NCBI GenBank assembly: GCA_037442205.1
Contig: JBBIQS010000085.1
Span: 1-34,620, forward strand
Length of the DNA: 34,620 nt
Source: JBBIQS01 sp037442205
GTDB lineage: Bacteria; Myxococcota; Myxococcia; Myxococcales; UBA5297
Direction of reading: 5' to 3'
Shown here piece by piece: positions 23,592-32,805 of the stretch (positions are counted from its first letter, which is position 1; each line of letters starts with the position of its first letter). The notes under the pieces are model-generated. The model worked only from the letters and a program-made list of their open reading frames with translations. It was not told where the DNA came from and did no database searches. The position numbers were made by a program, and so were the translations under genes.

Positions 23592-26500
23592 CTACCTCAA
23601 GTCGAACACCCGATATGCGAACTGGACCAGCAGGCGCGCGAAGGGCCCGTCGACCGAGAGCTGTGCGCCGCCCTTGGCCTGCATCTGGGTGATTCCCTGG
23701 CTGGCGAGGAAGGTCGGCATCGCCTCTTCCTGGAACAGCGGCAGCAGGTCGAAGGTGGCGATCCCCGAGCTGTGGCGAACGAAGAGGGTATCGCCGGCGA
23801 TCACCGGATTGGAGAGCGGCAGCGGCGAGGAGTAGCTGCCGAGGAGCCTGGCTCCCGCGCCGTCGTGAGCCGAGCCCAGCTTCCACACCTGCAGTTCGTA
23901 GGGCCCGATGCCGCCGACGGCCTCGGTGGTGACGAACAGGTAGTCGCCGGCGATCGCCAGCTCGTTCAGGGCGCGCGGTGCGCCGCTGATCGGCAGCGCG
24001 ACCTTCACGCTCGGCGCGGCGGGCGTGGAGACGTCCAGCACGTTCACCTGGGCCGCGCTCGTGGGCGGATAGTCGGTCGGCACCTGGTCCACGAAGACCT
24101 TCTGGCGGTAGAGCATCGCCCCGCGGACGGTCGTCTTGGCCGGTGCGGCCACCTTGGCCACCTCCGTCATGCTGTCGGGGCTCTTGACGTCGATCGCCCG
24201 AACGCTGCTCTCCAGCGGCGCCCACGAGATGTTCTCCACCGCCGCGAAGAGCCAGCGGCCGTCCTGCGAGACCTGCCCGGCGCAGCCGGAGCTGTTGTTG
24301 GCGTTCATCAGCTGCAGGCTCCCCCTCACCGGCCAGCTCACGGCCGGGGCGGCGAGATCGTAGGAGACCAGGGTGCGCGCGGACGGCGAAGTCGCCTCGC
24401 AGGAGAAGAGCGTGCCGTCCGACGAGTAGCTGAGCTGGTCCATCATCCCCAGCGGGGAGACCGTGTTCCTGGTCAGCCCCTGCAGCGAGCCTCCGCCGGC
24501 CAAATCGTGCTCGTCGTCGTAGAAGGACCGGCCGACCCAGTTGGGGCCCACGGTCTCCCGGCCGCCGATGAAGGCGAACATGCCGTCGCTGGCCAGCGGC
24601 CCTGCACGCCAGAAGCTGTCGACCTCCTTGAGCACCTTCCCGCCGGTGGGGTCGACCGGGGTGCCGATGAAGACCCCGTTGACCCCGCAGCTGGCGAAGT
24701 AGACGCCGGAGGAGGAGGCCAAGGAGCTGTAGAAGCCGCTGCAGGCTCCGAACGGCACCGAGCCGTCGAGCGCGCGCGAGCCCACCGGCTGGAAGGTGAT
24801 GCCCGCCTCCCGGCTGTAGAACGGGGCCATTCCCACCAGGTACCCGCCCTGCTGCAACACCGGCCCGCTGACGAAGTACTGGGCGTCGAAGACCGGCGCG
24901 GCGGCGGGCGCTCCGAGCGCGAAGACCTGCGAGCCGTTGTAGTCGCTGACCACCGCCGTCTGCCCCCGCACCGAGAGATGGGCGGGGAAGCTGGTCTGCA
25001 GAATCGAGGGCAGGGTCGCCGCCGCCGACAGACTCCCCAGGGCCATCCCGTCGAATCCGTAGCTCTGCAGGGTGCTGGCCCCGGCGGCGAAGACCGTGGT
25101 GCCGCGCACGTCGAGCGCATAGACCGGGAAGGTGCCGCCGGTGGTCAGCAGGACCGGGGTGGCCGGAGCGGAGACGTCCCAGACACGCACCCCCGACGCG
25201 GCTGGGCCGAGGCCGGCGAACAGGTAGTGCCCGGAGACCGCGAAGTCGGAGGCGGTCACCGCGATGCTCGAGGCTGGGGTCAACGCGCCGTCGGGGCCGA
25301 TCCGGAAGATCTCGATGGCGTCGCCGGCCAGCGTGTAGAGCAGCTCCCCATGCACCAGGAAGCGCTTGTAGAAGGTGCGCGCGCTCGTATAGAGCGACAC
25401 CGTGCGCGGAAGCAGGGGGTTGCTGACGTCCACGGTCCAGATCAGCTCGGGGGCGCCCCAGTTGGTGGCGGCGGCCAGGAACAGGTAGTGGTCGGCGAAG
25501 GCGAAGATCTGCCCGCGGGCGTCGTGGAACGAGGGGGCGGCGCTCGCCGAGGCGCCGAGATCCTTCCAGCGCCGAAGCGGCCAGTTGGGGCTCGGGTTCG
25601 GGTCCCCGGCCATCCCTCCGCCGGCCGAGGCCAGGAGCCGATCATTGCCGCCCACGGTCGCCACGCCGGCCATGGCGAACCACTCGGCCGAGACCGCCGC
25701 CGGCGGAAGGTCGTAGCGCTTGCTCAGTGCAGCGAGGTCCACCGCCCAGCCCTGTTCGGCGGTGGGAAGGTTCAGCGCGAACAGGTAGCCGCGGGTTCCC
25801 GACCAGGTAGCGGCCGTCAGGGAGATGTCTTCGTTGGCGAAGTTCTCCTCGTGGAAGACCAGGGTGGCGTCCGGCGCCGGATAGCTTCCCGCCCCCGGGG
25901 TGTAGCGGCTCAGGACCAGGGCGCTGTACGGGGTGGCGTAGTCGAGGATCTTGTAGGCCAGGAACACCCCTCCGCCGAAGAGGCCGAAGACCCCGCCGGA
26001 CAGGCTCTGCCCCTTGGCATCCAGCGGAACCGCGTAGGCGGCGGCGGGCAGCCCGGCGGCGGGGTTGGAGACGTCGAAGCCGATGATTTGCGGGGCGCCA
26101 TTCACCTGCGCGAGCAGGTAGAGCGTCCCGCCCACCCGGCCCATGGAGAGCGGGCTGACCGCCCCGGACACCGGGTAGGACGCGCTGGCCACCAGCGCCG
26201 GCGCCAGCGGGTCGGCGAGCGAGTAGACCTTGAGGCCCGAGGCGTGGGCGGCGTAGAGCAGGTCGTTGGCCGGCGACAGGGAGAGCAGCAAGGCGCGCAC
26301 AGGCACGCTCGCCGCCTTGACGCCCAAGACCGGCCTGGCCGCGGTCCCGCCCGCCGGGTAGAAGACCACGCTGATCCCGGCGTGGAAGGCGACCGGATCG
26401 GCCGACCACTCGCCGGCCAGCGTGTTGCCGGAGATATACACGCACTCGCCGGCCACACCGCCGCGGCTGCACGGCACCGCGACCGGGGCCACGTTCTGGT

Positions 26501-29500
26501 TGGGCACCAGGTCCGGGAGGTTGGCCCGGCCGATGGTGGTCGGCGCCGCCGCGTCGTCCGAGAGGTCGAGCTGCAGCATCGCCAGGCGCTGTGCCAGGTA
26601 CCCGTGGGCCCCCAGCGAGCCGACAGCCACCGCCTCCCCTCCCAGGCTCGACAGGCTGCGCACCTCCACCTTGTCGGGGATCACCAGCCGCGGCTCGCTC
26701 GGGTCGCTCACGTTCCCCGCGGCGTCGTAGGCCACCACCGAGATGTAGTAGGCGGAGCCGCGGCTGAGCCCGGTGAGCACGAACCCGCCGGAGCCGCCGG
26801 CGTCGACCGGCGACATGCCCTGGGCGGCGCCGCTGCCGCTGGTGTCCCAGGGCGAGGGCCCGTAGTTGACCCGGTAGCCGACGACGTCGCCGCTCGGGCT
26901 GGCGTTCCAGGAGAGCTGGACCGTGTCGCCCCGGGCGCGCACGCTGGTGACCACCGGCGGCAGCGGGGCGAGGTCGTCCTGGACCAGCTGGATCAGCGTG
27001 CCGGCGCTGACGTTGTAGGCCGAGTCGCGGGCGCGCACTCCGAGCAGGTTCGTCCCGGGCTTGAGGTCGAAGGCCGGCAGCGAGGAGGAGGTGCCGCAGG
27101 CGGACCAGGCGAGGTACTGGCCGCCCAGGCACTCGTAGGCGACCTGCCCCCCCAGGTTGTCGCTGACCGCAGTGACCCCGAGCGGGCCGGCGGCCGGCGC
27201 GGTCTTGGCTCGGGTGGTGCCGGCGGCGACGTTGGTGAACGAGGGGTTGGTCGGCGGAGTGGTGTCGAGGACGATGTTGGCCTCGGCGACGGCGCCCAGG
27301 TCGACGTTGCCGGCGTCGTCCTTGAAGACCGCGCACAGCTTCTTCGGGCCGTCGGCGCCCAGCAGCGGGAACAGCTGCGACGGGGCGACGGGCACGAACC
27401 CGCTCCCGAACAGGCTCGCGCCGCAGGCGCCGCCGGGCGCCTGGACCAGCTGGTAGGAGACCGCGTCCGCGGGGAGGTTGCCGAAGCTGGCGACCACCAC
27501 CGGGGTCTGGGTGATCGCGCCGCTGGTGGTGTTGTTGCCCAGCGAGCCGGTCACCGCCAGCGCCACTCCCGAGGGCGGGGTGACGTCGTAGCGCAGCCGG
27601 GCGCTCGCCTCGGCGCCCTCGACCCAGGTGTCGGTGCGGAAGCGGACGGTCACCGTCTTGAGCCCCTCCGGCGCCGCGAACGGGACGGTGGTCGAGGTCG
27701 TGTAGCCGACCCAGCCGGTCACCGGGACGCTGTCGACGAACAGGCGCATCTGCGCCGCGTCCTGGGCGCCGAGCAACACCGGGACGTCCTGGGCATTGGT
27801 GGCCGAGGCGCCGCCGGCCACCTTCAGCGTCCCCACGGTCGGCGGTGAGGCGTGCAGGGTGATCGCTCCCTGGGCGGCGGCGAGCGAGACGTTCCCCGCC
27901 TCGTCCTTGAACCTGGCGAACACCGTCTTGGGGCCGTCGCCGTCGGTCAGGTCGAAGCTCAGGCTGGGGAGGTACGGGCGCCAGGTGGCGTCGCCGAGGT
28001 CGGAGCGACTGGAGACCAGCAGCTCGGCGATCTTGCTGGCGTCGGTAGGGTTGAAGGTGAGGGTCACGGTCCGGCCGGCAGTCAGGGAGTTGGCGCTGGG
28101 GAAGGCCGCGCCGTTGGCGTAGGTGCCCTGGATCGCGATCGAGCCCGGCTGGGGCTCCAGCGAGTCGATGGAGACCGGAGCCGCGAGCGGGGACCCGGCG
28201 AAGGAGGAGGGGGCCACGTTGCCGGCCGCGTCGCGCAGGCAGACGTAGACCGCGTGCGCCCCCTGGGTGGTGAAGGTGACGGTCTGGCGGGCCCGGAACG
28301 GCCCGTAGCCGACCGCCTGGCAGTCGGGGGCGGCGTCCTGCTGGACGAACATCCCGGTCACGTCCGGCGACGCCGACACCGACAGCTCCAGGTCGAGCGC
28401 GCGCTGCAGCGGCGCCCCGTCGCCCAGCAGCGCCAGGCCGGTCGGCGGGGCGGTGTCGAGCCGGAAGGTCGTGGAGGCGGTCGCGAGGTTGCCTGCCTTG
28501 TCGCGGGCCCGCAGGAACACGGTCTTCGGCCCGTCCCCGGCCGAGAGCGGGAAGTCGCGGGTCGGCTCCAGCGCGGTCCAGCTCGCCCCTTCGAAGGTCG
28601 GGCTCTCGGAGAGCTCCACCGCCAGCGCCGCGAGGCCGCTCTCGGCGTCGCCGGCGGCCACCGAGAGCCGCACGGTCTGGGTCGAGGCGAAGCCGTTGGC
28701 GAGGCCCGGCGCCGAGACGCTCGCCGTCGGGGGCGCGGCGTCCAGCTCGATGGTGGCGCTGGCGTCGACCTCGTTTCCGGCGAGGTCGGCGAAGCGGGCC
28801 CAGATCGTCTTGCGCTCGTTGACGGCGGGGTCCTTGAGCAGCACGGTCATCGGGCTGGAGAGCGGAGCGTAGGAGGCGCCGCTCAAGGCCCCCTCGCTGT
28901 CCGCCAGCTTGACCAGCACGGCGCTGCCGCTGGGCTCGGTCGCCGAGAGGCGCACCGCCACCGCGGCGCGGTCGGTGTAGCCGGCCTGGGTGGCCAAGGG
29001 GCCCTGATCGATGGACACCTCGGGGGCGCCCGGCGGCAGGGTGTCGACGGTGATCGAGGCGTGCGCGCCGGGGTCCGAGGCGTCGCTGAGGTTGCCGGCG
29101 CCGTCCTCGAAGCGGACCCAGAAATCCTTCTTCCCTTCCCCGGCCCGGCCCGCGGGGAGGAGGAACAGGAGATCCGGGCGGTAGTCGAAGACCTCCTCGC
29201 CGAGCAGGTTGCCCTGGCCATCGACGCCGTCGAGAGAGAGGTGGACCTTGGAGAGGCCGCTGGTGGCGTCGACCCCCGCCGCCGGCGCCTCCGAGGCCGA
29301 GAGCGTCAGGGCGAGCGCGGGAGCGCGCGAGGTGAAGGAGGCGCCGTTCTCGATCCGCACCTGCGGCGAGGACGGCCCGGTCAGGTCGACCACCACGCTC
29401 TCCGAGAAGACTCCCGAGGGCGTTCCGGCGGCGTCGCGGACCTGCAGGTAGATCCGGTGTGTGCCCTCTCCGGGCGCGAGCGTCAGCGGGTAGCGCGCCT

Positions 29501-30863
29501 GGAAGACCTCGAAGGCCTGGGCGCCCGACTGGAAGGTCGGATCGCCGTCGCTGGCGCGCAGCTCGGCGGCGCCCGGGAAGTCCATCACCAGCTCGACCCG
29601 GCGGCGCCCGGCGAAGCCCGGCCGGTTGCCGGCGATGCCGTCGTCGATCGAGAACGCGCCGCGCAGCGGGACCAGCCGCAGCGGCGGCACGGGGGTCAGC
29701 CCCTGGTAGCTCACCTGGACCGTGCCGCCGTTGGCCGCCACGTAGCCGGGAGAGGTGGCGGAGACCTGGTAGCTGCCGACCGGGAGGCTCTCGAAGCGGA
29801 AGGTCCCGGTGGAGGCTCCGACCGAGGTGGGGACGACAGGGGCCAGACGCCGGGTGCCGAGCAGCTGCGCGGCGGCTCCGTCGATCGGCCCTCCGTCCGA
29901 GGTGGAGACGACGCCGGCGATCGCGCCGCGATCGAGCGCGAGGACGATCGGATCGGGCAGGACCGTGAGCCGCCCGGCGGACAGCAGCACCGGCCGAGCC
30001 CCCGCGGGGTCGTGGTAGCCGCCGTACGACGCGCGGAAGGTGTGGCTGCCGCCGAGGAGGCGACCGAGGCTGAAGCTCCCCTGGCCGTCGGCAGTGGTGC
30101 TCGAGCCGTCGTCGAGGGTCACCGAGGCGCCGCTCCCCGGCTCGGTCGGAGAGGCGTCGGTCGCATCGGGCTCGCGCTCGAGCAGGACGGTGCCCTGCAG
30201 CGTCGCGGGGTTGAGTTGGAGGAGCAGCGTTCCCGCATCGGCGACCGCGCTCGCGGCCACCCGCACGCCTTTGGTGGAGCGCGGCAGGTAGAGCGGGTGG
30301 GAGGCGGTGACCGCGAAGCTCCCGGGCTTGACCGCCAGGTGGAACGCACCGTCGGCCGCCACCGGCAGCTCGGCGACGAAGGCCTGGCTGCCGTCAGACA
30401 GCTCGCGCTCGACCAGGACCACGCAGGCGGAGGCGTCCCCGCCTCCCTCGAGCGCCACCGCGCCGGACAGCGCTCCCTCGATCTCCTGGCCGGGCCAGGG
30501 CAGCGGGGTCAGCACACCGAGGTCCAGCGTCTCTCCGGCGACGACCTTGAGCCCGGAGCGCACCACCGGCTGGACGCTGGGCTCGCGCAGCTCGACCGAG
30601 TAGACGGCGGGCTCCAGCTCGTCGAAGGCGAAGGCGCCATCGGCCCCGGCGCGGGTGGCGCGCGGAAGCCCGGCGCTGTCGAAGAGCAGCAGCTCCGACC
30701 CGCCGCTGGGAAGGACCGCGGTGTCGACTCGGCCGGCGATCCGGCCCCGGGCCTGCTGGCTGGGCGAGGTGTCGGGATCGTAGGGATTGGAGTGAGGCAG
30801 ATCGGGACTGCAGGATGCCAGCAGCACGGCCGCGGAGAGGAGGATTGGACCGGGTCGCATCAT
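23592..30863 (-). CDS. Giant multidomain surface lipoprotein (2423 residues)
   Basis: The N-terminus is a lipoprotein signal with LLASC (Cys18), followed by NPYDPDTSP, a tag I associate with myxobacterial lipoproteins. Residues about 40-405 hold four or so carboxypeptidase-regulatory-like domains (for example GAFAFDELEPAVYSVEL and GTFRFESLPVGSYQVSA). Residues about 407-1295 contain seven or eight Ig-like modules separated by DTAPPT-type linkers, each with a K-x-V-x-x-R-x-D-x-A-G-N core. A fibronectin type III module follows (about 1297-1390, VQLSWNASPSGDVVGYRV). The last 1030 residues form LVIVD-like propeller repeats such as VWDVSAPATPVLL and NVLDVSTPAAPSV. It is probably surface-exposed and adhesive or ligand-binding. 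GAGGG precedes ATGATG; either Met could start. No enzyme motif was seen. Confidence 0.92.
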   Translation of the reverse strand: MMRPGPILLSAAVLLASCSPDLPHSNPYDPDTSPSQQARGRIAGRVDTAVLPSGGSELLLFDSAGLPRATRAGADGAFAFDELEPAVYSVELREPSVQPVVRSGLKVVAGETLDLGVLTPLPWPGQEIEGALSGAVALEGGGDASACVVLVERELSDGSQAFVAELPVAADGAFHLAVKPGSFAVTASHPLYLPRSTKGVRVAASAVADAGTLLLQLNPATLQGTVLLEREPDATDASPTEPGSGASVTLDDGSSTTADGQGSFSLGRLLGGSHTFRASYGGYHDPAGARPVLLSAGRLTVLPDPIVLALDRGAIAGVVSTSDGGPIDGAAAQLLGTRRLAPVVPTSVGASTGTFRFESLPVGSYQVSATSPGYVAANGGTVQVSYQGLTPVPPLRLVPLRGAFSIDDGIAGNRPGFAGRRRVELVMDFPGAAELRASDGDPTFQSGAQAFEVFQARYPLTLAPGEGTHRIYLQVRDAAGTPSGVFSESVVVDLTGPSSPQVRIENGASFTSRAPALALTLSASEAPAAGVDATSGLSKVHLSLDGVDGQGNLLGEEVFDYRPDLLFLLPAGRAGEGKKDFWVRFEDGAGNLSDASDPGAHASITVDTLPPGAPEVSIDQGPLATQAGYTDRAAVAVRLSATEPSGSAVLVKLADSEGALSGASYAPLSSPMTVLLKDPAVNERKTIWARFADLAGNEVDASATIELDAAPPTASVSAPGLANGFASTQTVRLSVAAGDAESGLAALAVELSESPTFEGASWTALEPTRDFPLSAGDGPKTVFLRARDKAGNLATASTTFRLDTAPPTGLALLGDGAPLQRALDLELSVSASPDVTGMFVQQDAAPDCQAVGYGPFRARQTVTFTTQGAHAVYVCLRDAAGNVAPSSFAGSPLAAPVSIDSLEPQPGSIAIQGTYANGAAFPSANSLTAGRTVTLTFNPTDASKIAELLVSSRSDLGDATWRPYLPSLSFDLTDGDGPKTVFARFKDEAGNVSLAAAQGAITLHASPPTVGTLKVAGGASATNAQDVPVLLGAQDAAQMRLFVDSVPVTGWVGYTTSTTVPFAAPEGLKTVTVRFRTDTWVEGAEASARLRYDVTPPSGVALAVTGSLGNNTTSGAITQTPVVVASFGNLPADAVSYQLVQAPGGACGASLFGSGFVPVAPSQLFPLLGADGPKKLCAVFKDDAGNVDLGAVAEANIVLDTTPPTNPSFTNVAAGTTRAKTAPAAGPLGVTAVSDNLGGQVAYECLGGQYLAWSACGTSSSLPAFDLKPGTNLLGVRARDSAYNVSAGTLIQLVQDDLAPLPPVVTSVRARGDTVQLSWNASPSGDVVGYRVNYGPSPWDTSGSGAAQGMSPVDAGGSGGFVLTGLSRGSAYYISVVAYDAAGNVSDPSEPRLVIPDKVEVRSLSSLGGEAVAVGSLGAHGYLAQRLAMLQLDLSDDAAAPTTIGRANLPDLVPNQNVAPVAVPCSRGGVAGECVYISGNTLAGEWSADPVAFHAGISVVFYPAGGTAARPVLGVKAASVPVRALLLSLSPANDLLYAAHASGLKVYSLADPLAPALVASASYPVSGAVSPLSMGRVGGTLYLLAQVNGAPQIIGFDVSNPAAGLPAAAYAVPLDAKGQSLSGGVFGLFGGGVFLAYKILDYATPYSALVLSRYTPGAGSYPAPDATLVFHEENFANEDISLTAATWSGTRGYLFALNLPTAEQGWAVDLAALSKRYDLPPAAVSAEWFAMAGVATVGGNDRLLASAGGGMAGDPNPSPNWPLRRWKDLGASASAAPSFHDARGQIFAFADHYLFLAAATNWGAPELIWTVDVSNPLLPRTVSLYTSARTFYKRFLVHGELLYTLAGDAIEIFRIGPDGALTPASSIAVTASDFAVSGHYLFAGLGPAASGVRVWDVSAPATPVLLTTGGTFPVYALDVRGTTVFAAGASTLQSYGFDGMALGSLSAAATLPSILQTSFPAHLSVRGQTAVVSDYNGSQVFALGAPAAAPVFDAQYFVSGPVLQQGGYLVGMAPFYSREAGITFQPVGSRALDGSVPFGACSGFYSSLASSSGVYFASCGVNGVFIGTPVDPTGGKVLKEVDSFWRAGPLASDGMFAFIGGRETVGPNWVGRSFYDDEHDLAGGGSLQGLTRNTVSPLGMMDQLSYSSDGTLFSCEATSPSARTLVSYDLAAPAVSWPVRGSLQLMNANNSSGCAGQVSQDGRWLFAAVENISWAPLESSVRAIDVKSPDSMTEVAKVAAPAKTTVRGAMLYRQKVFVDQVPTDYPPTSAAQVNVLDVSTPAAPSVKVALPISGAPRALNELAIAGDYLFVTTEAVGGIGPYELQVWKLGSAHDGAGARLLGSYSSPLPLSNPVIAGDTLFVRHSSGIATFDLLPLFQEEAMPTFLASQGITQMQAKGGAQLSVDGPFARLLVQFAYRVFDLR

Positions 30864-31057
30864 GGGAGCCCTCGAAAGTCGAAGGAGATCCCGCGAACGA
30901 TCGCCGAGCGTCCGCGGACAGGTAGAGGCCCTCGGGCGTCAGGAGCCCGGAGCCGAACGCGATTGAGCGCGGCTACCCGAAGAGCATCGCTTGCCGGGAG
31001 AGGGCGGCGCAAGCCGCGGCTCCTGGTGAGTGCTTCGGCGCCGGACGCCGGCCCAAG

Positions 31058-31296
31058 GCGCCGGGGACCAGTCGACCACTGCGGCAAACGCGGCGGATTC
31101 GAGGTGTTTCCGGGGAGGCTGGAGCTCCCCTGCAGGAACCGATGAACCGCCGTGCCCGGCTTCTCCGGAGGTGGTCGTTGGCCCGCGGCCCCGCGGCGCG
31201 GGTGCGCTTCAACGAGGGCGACAACCCCAGGCCGCCGGTGACCGCCGAGCGGGTGCGCAAGGTGCTGGGGTTGGCGAAGCCGGCGGGGACGTAGCG
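31058..31296 (+). pseudogene. Chimeric relic: cytochrome-gene front fused in frame to AAA+-gene tail (50-codon ORF at 31142-31294)
   Basis: The ORF begins MNRRARLLRRWSLARGPAAR, continues VRFNEGDNPRPP and ends VTAERVRKVLGLAKPAGT. Three parts match other genes in the window. First, 31085-31200 follows 32101-32216 (5' flank and signal peptide of the four-haem cytochrome gene), with 50 of 66 bases kept from the ATG through CGC. Second, 31201-31220 is identical to 32537-32556 (VRFNEG in the cytochrome). Third, 31213-31296 follows 23446-23529, the AAA+ gene end, with 58 of the last 60 bases identical including TAG. The lipobox Cys is now Arg and the hydrophobic core is broken by Arg, so export is lost. 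I call it a decayed fusion; translation is possible but unproven. Confidence 0.8.
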
Positions 31297-31312
31297 GTCG
31301 AGCCGCGCGCCG

Positions 31313-31489
31313 TCAGAAGGAGACGGCGAAGGCCCGCTGGATTCGCGAGGGTCTGACGAAAGGCGAGCCGAGAGTGAACAGGTTCCACCGCAGCCTGCTG
31401 ATGCTCGGCTCGGGCATCTCCGTCACCGAGCCAAAGCGGATCGCGAACCCGCCGGAGATCCACCGAGCCGGTGGCGCTCCGAGAACGCG
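31313..31489 (-). pseudogene. Possible remnant of an outer-membrane barrel C-terminus
   Basis: Directly after the TAG of the NlpC/P60-like gene, the same frame stays open for 58 codons to TGA at 31315-31313. The product has alternating strand-like segments, WISGGFAIRFGSV and RLRWNLFTLGSP, and ends IQRAFAVSF, a terminal Phe with aromatic spacing typical of barrel proteins. It has no good start codon of its own. It may be the tail of a lost gene or chance sequence. It borders the chimeric relic, which supports a region of gene decay. Confidence 0.35.
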
Positions 31490-32071
31490 CTATGGATTCG
31501 GGCGAATGACGCAAACGCCCTCGTTCGACAGCCAGGTGTTGGAGAGGTAGTCGCGCAGGGGAGCCTCATTCACAACGCCGTAGAACGGATCGGCGTGGAG
31601 AAAGGCATTCTCGCTGGAGCCGGTGAAGAGCCCCATGTGCCAGACCCAGGCATCGTGCCCGTTCAGGCTGCACAGCGGCGGCTCCTTGGGGTTCTCTTGG
31701 AAGCGAAGGATGAGGATGATGTCGCCGGGCCGCAGCAGCGCGTAGTCGAGCCGCTCACGACCGACGCACTCCAATCCGGCGACCGGCTTGCCCAGGGTGC
31801 CCTGGGCCGCGAGCCTGGACGGAAGGTAGCTGTGCCGGCGCCATGGCGTGCCGGTCACTCGTTGATAGGCGACGAACACCAGGCCCATGCAATCGAGCCC
31901 TGGTCGATCGGGGTCGCCGCGGCCGCCGAAAACGTAGCGCTCGGCCGCCAGTCGTCGCGCCTCGCGCACCAGGGCGTGGCTCGCAGTTTCCGGCGCCCCA
32001 GGCCTCCCACGCGGTGGAAGGCAGCTGGACGATGCGGTCAGGAGGGCAAGACACAGCAGGCGTCGCGCCAT
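31490..32071 (-). CDS. NlpC/P60-like (C40) putative lipoprotein
   Basis: This 193-residue exported protein probably cleaves peptidoglycan stem peptides. A signal segment (MARRLLCLALLTASSSC) ends at Cys17 in an imperfect lipobox. The fold follows: YVFGGRGDPDRPGLDCMGLV with candidate nucleophile Cys61, LRPGDIILI (about 113-121), WVWHMGLFTG with His145, and LHADPFYGV with His159 as a possible third catalytic residue. The spacing suits NlpC/P60, where the motifs are DCSGL, GDL and HVGIY. The ATG at 32071 is preferred; another in-frame ATG lies seven codons upstream. The frame is open far upstream but overlaps the divergent cytochrome gene in antisense and is not real there. The two divergent genes share an 85-bp upstream region. 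Confidence 0.82.
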   Translation of the reverse strand: MARRLLCLALLTASSSCLPPRGRPGAPETASHALVREARRLAAERYVFGGRGDPDRPGLDCMGLVFVAYQRVTGTPWRRHSYLPSRLAAQGTLGKPVAGLECVGRERLDYALLRPGDIILILRFQENPKEPPLCSLNGHDAWVWHMGLFTGSSENAFLHADPFYGVVNEAPLRDYLSNTWLSNEGVCVIRPNP

Positions 32072-32156
32072 CGGCCCAGTCTCGAACATCGCCGATTCGC
32101 CAAGCGCAGCGGATTCGAGGTATCTCCCAGGTCCCTGGAATCCCTGGAGGAACCCC

Positions 32157-32789
32157 ATGCAGCGCCTTGCCCTGCTCCTCGCCTTGTCATCGTTGGCCTG
32201 CAGCCCCGCGGCGCAGGTCCGCCCCACCGAGCCCGCGAGTTCTCCCGCCGCACAGCCGGATCCGGCGCTGGCCGATGCCGGCGCGAGCGTCGCCGAGCCG
32301 GTGCCCGCGCCGGTTGCGCCCGCGGCCGAGGCCGCAGCGCCCGACGCCGGGCCGAGCAAGGATCCCGAGCCCAAGCTGGCCGAGAAGAGCGAGCCCGCCA
32401 AGACCGCCGAGGCGCCCAAGCCGCCGGCCAAGGTCGAGGAGAAGCCCGCCGCCAAGGTCGAGTCCAAGGCCGACGAAAAGCCCGAGCCGAAGAAGCCGGC
32501 GGCGGTCCCGGCCTCGCAGAACAAGGGTCCGGTCCAGGTGCGCTTCAACGAGGGCGGCAAGATGGGGCTGGTGACCTTCGCCCACGAGTCCCACCAGCAG
32601 CGCGGCGCCTGCGCCGACTGCCACCACATGATGAAGTCGGGCGCCAAGCCCCAGGCCTGCCGTTCGTGTCACACCGACGCGGCCCAGGACAAGAAGCCCT
32701 CGCTCAAGGACGCGCTGCACAAGACCTGCAAGGACTGCCACAAGGCCAAGTCGGTGTCGGCGAGCTGCAACCACTGCCACAAGAAGTAG
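32157..32789 (+). CDS. Four-haem c-type cytochrome lipoprotein (cytochrome c3/c7-like)
   Basis: This 210-residue protein has a lipoprotein signal (LSSLAC, Cys15). A long Ala/Pro/Glu/Lys linker follows (about 20-122, with units like EPKLAEKSEPAK), then a C-terminal haem domain with four CxxCH sites: CADCH (152-156), CRSCH (168-172), CKDCH (191-195) and CNHCH (204-208). Extra His residues at 143, 146, 157 and 188 can serve as distal ligands. The class III-like spacing implies a periplasmic or outer-membrane electron carrier. The linker would let the haem domain extend from the membrane. The ATG at 32157 is the first Met before the signal core, with TGGAGGAACCCC as ribosome site. Its 5' part is the parent of the chimeric relic at 31142. 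Confidence 0.93.
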   Translation: MQRLALLLALSSLACSPAAQVRPTEPASSPAAQPDPALADAGASVAEPVPAPVAPAAEAAAPDAGPSKDPEPKLAEKSEPAKTAEAPKPPAKVEEKPAAKVESKADEKPEPKKPAAVPASQNKGPVQVRFNEGGKMGLVTFAHESHQQRGACADCHHMMKSGAKPQACRSCHTDAAQDKKPSLKDALHKTCKDCHKAKSVSASCNHCHKK

Positions 32790-32805
32790 CCGCGCTCAGA
32801 AAAGC

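Noticed and set aside
23772..31145. Two very long plus-strand open frames opposite the giant lipoprotein
   Set aside because: Their products are Gly/Arg/Ala/Val-rich without domains, they lack ribosome sites, and they mirror the codon bias of the minus-strand gene.
32072..32647. N-terminal extension of the NlpC/P60-like gene across the cytochrome gene
   Set aside because: It would be antisense to a clear cytochrome coding region and would bury the signal peptide internally.
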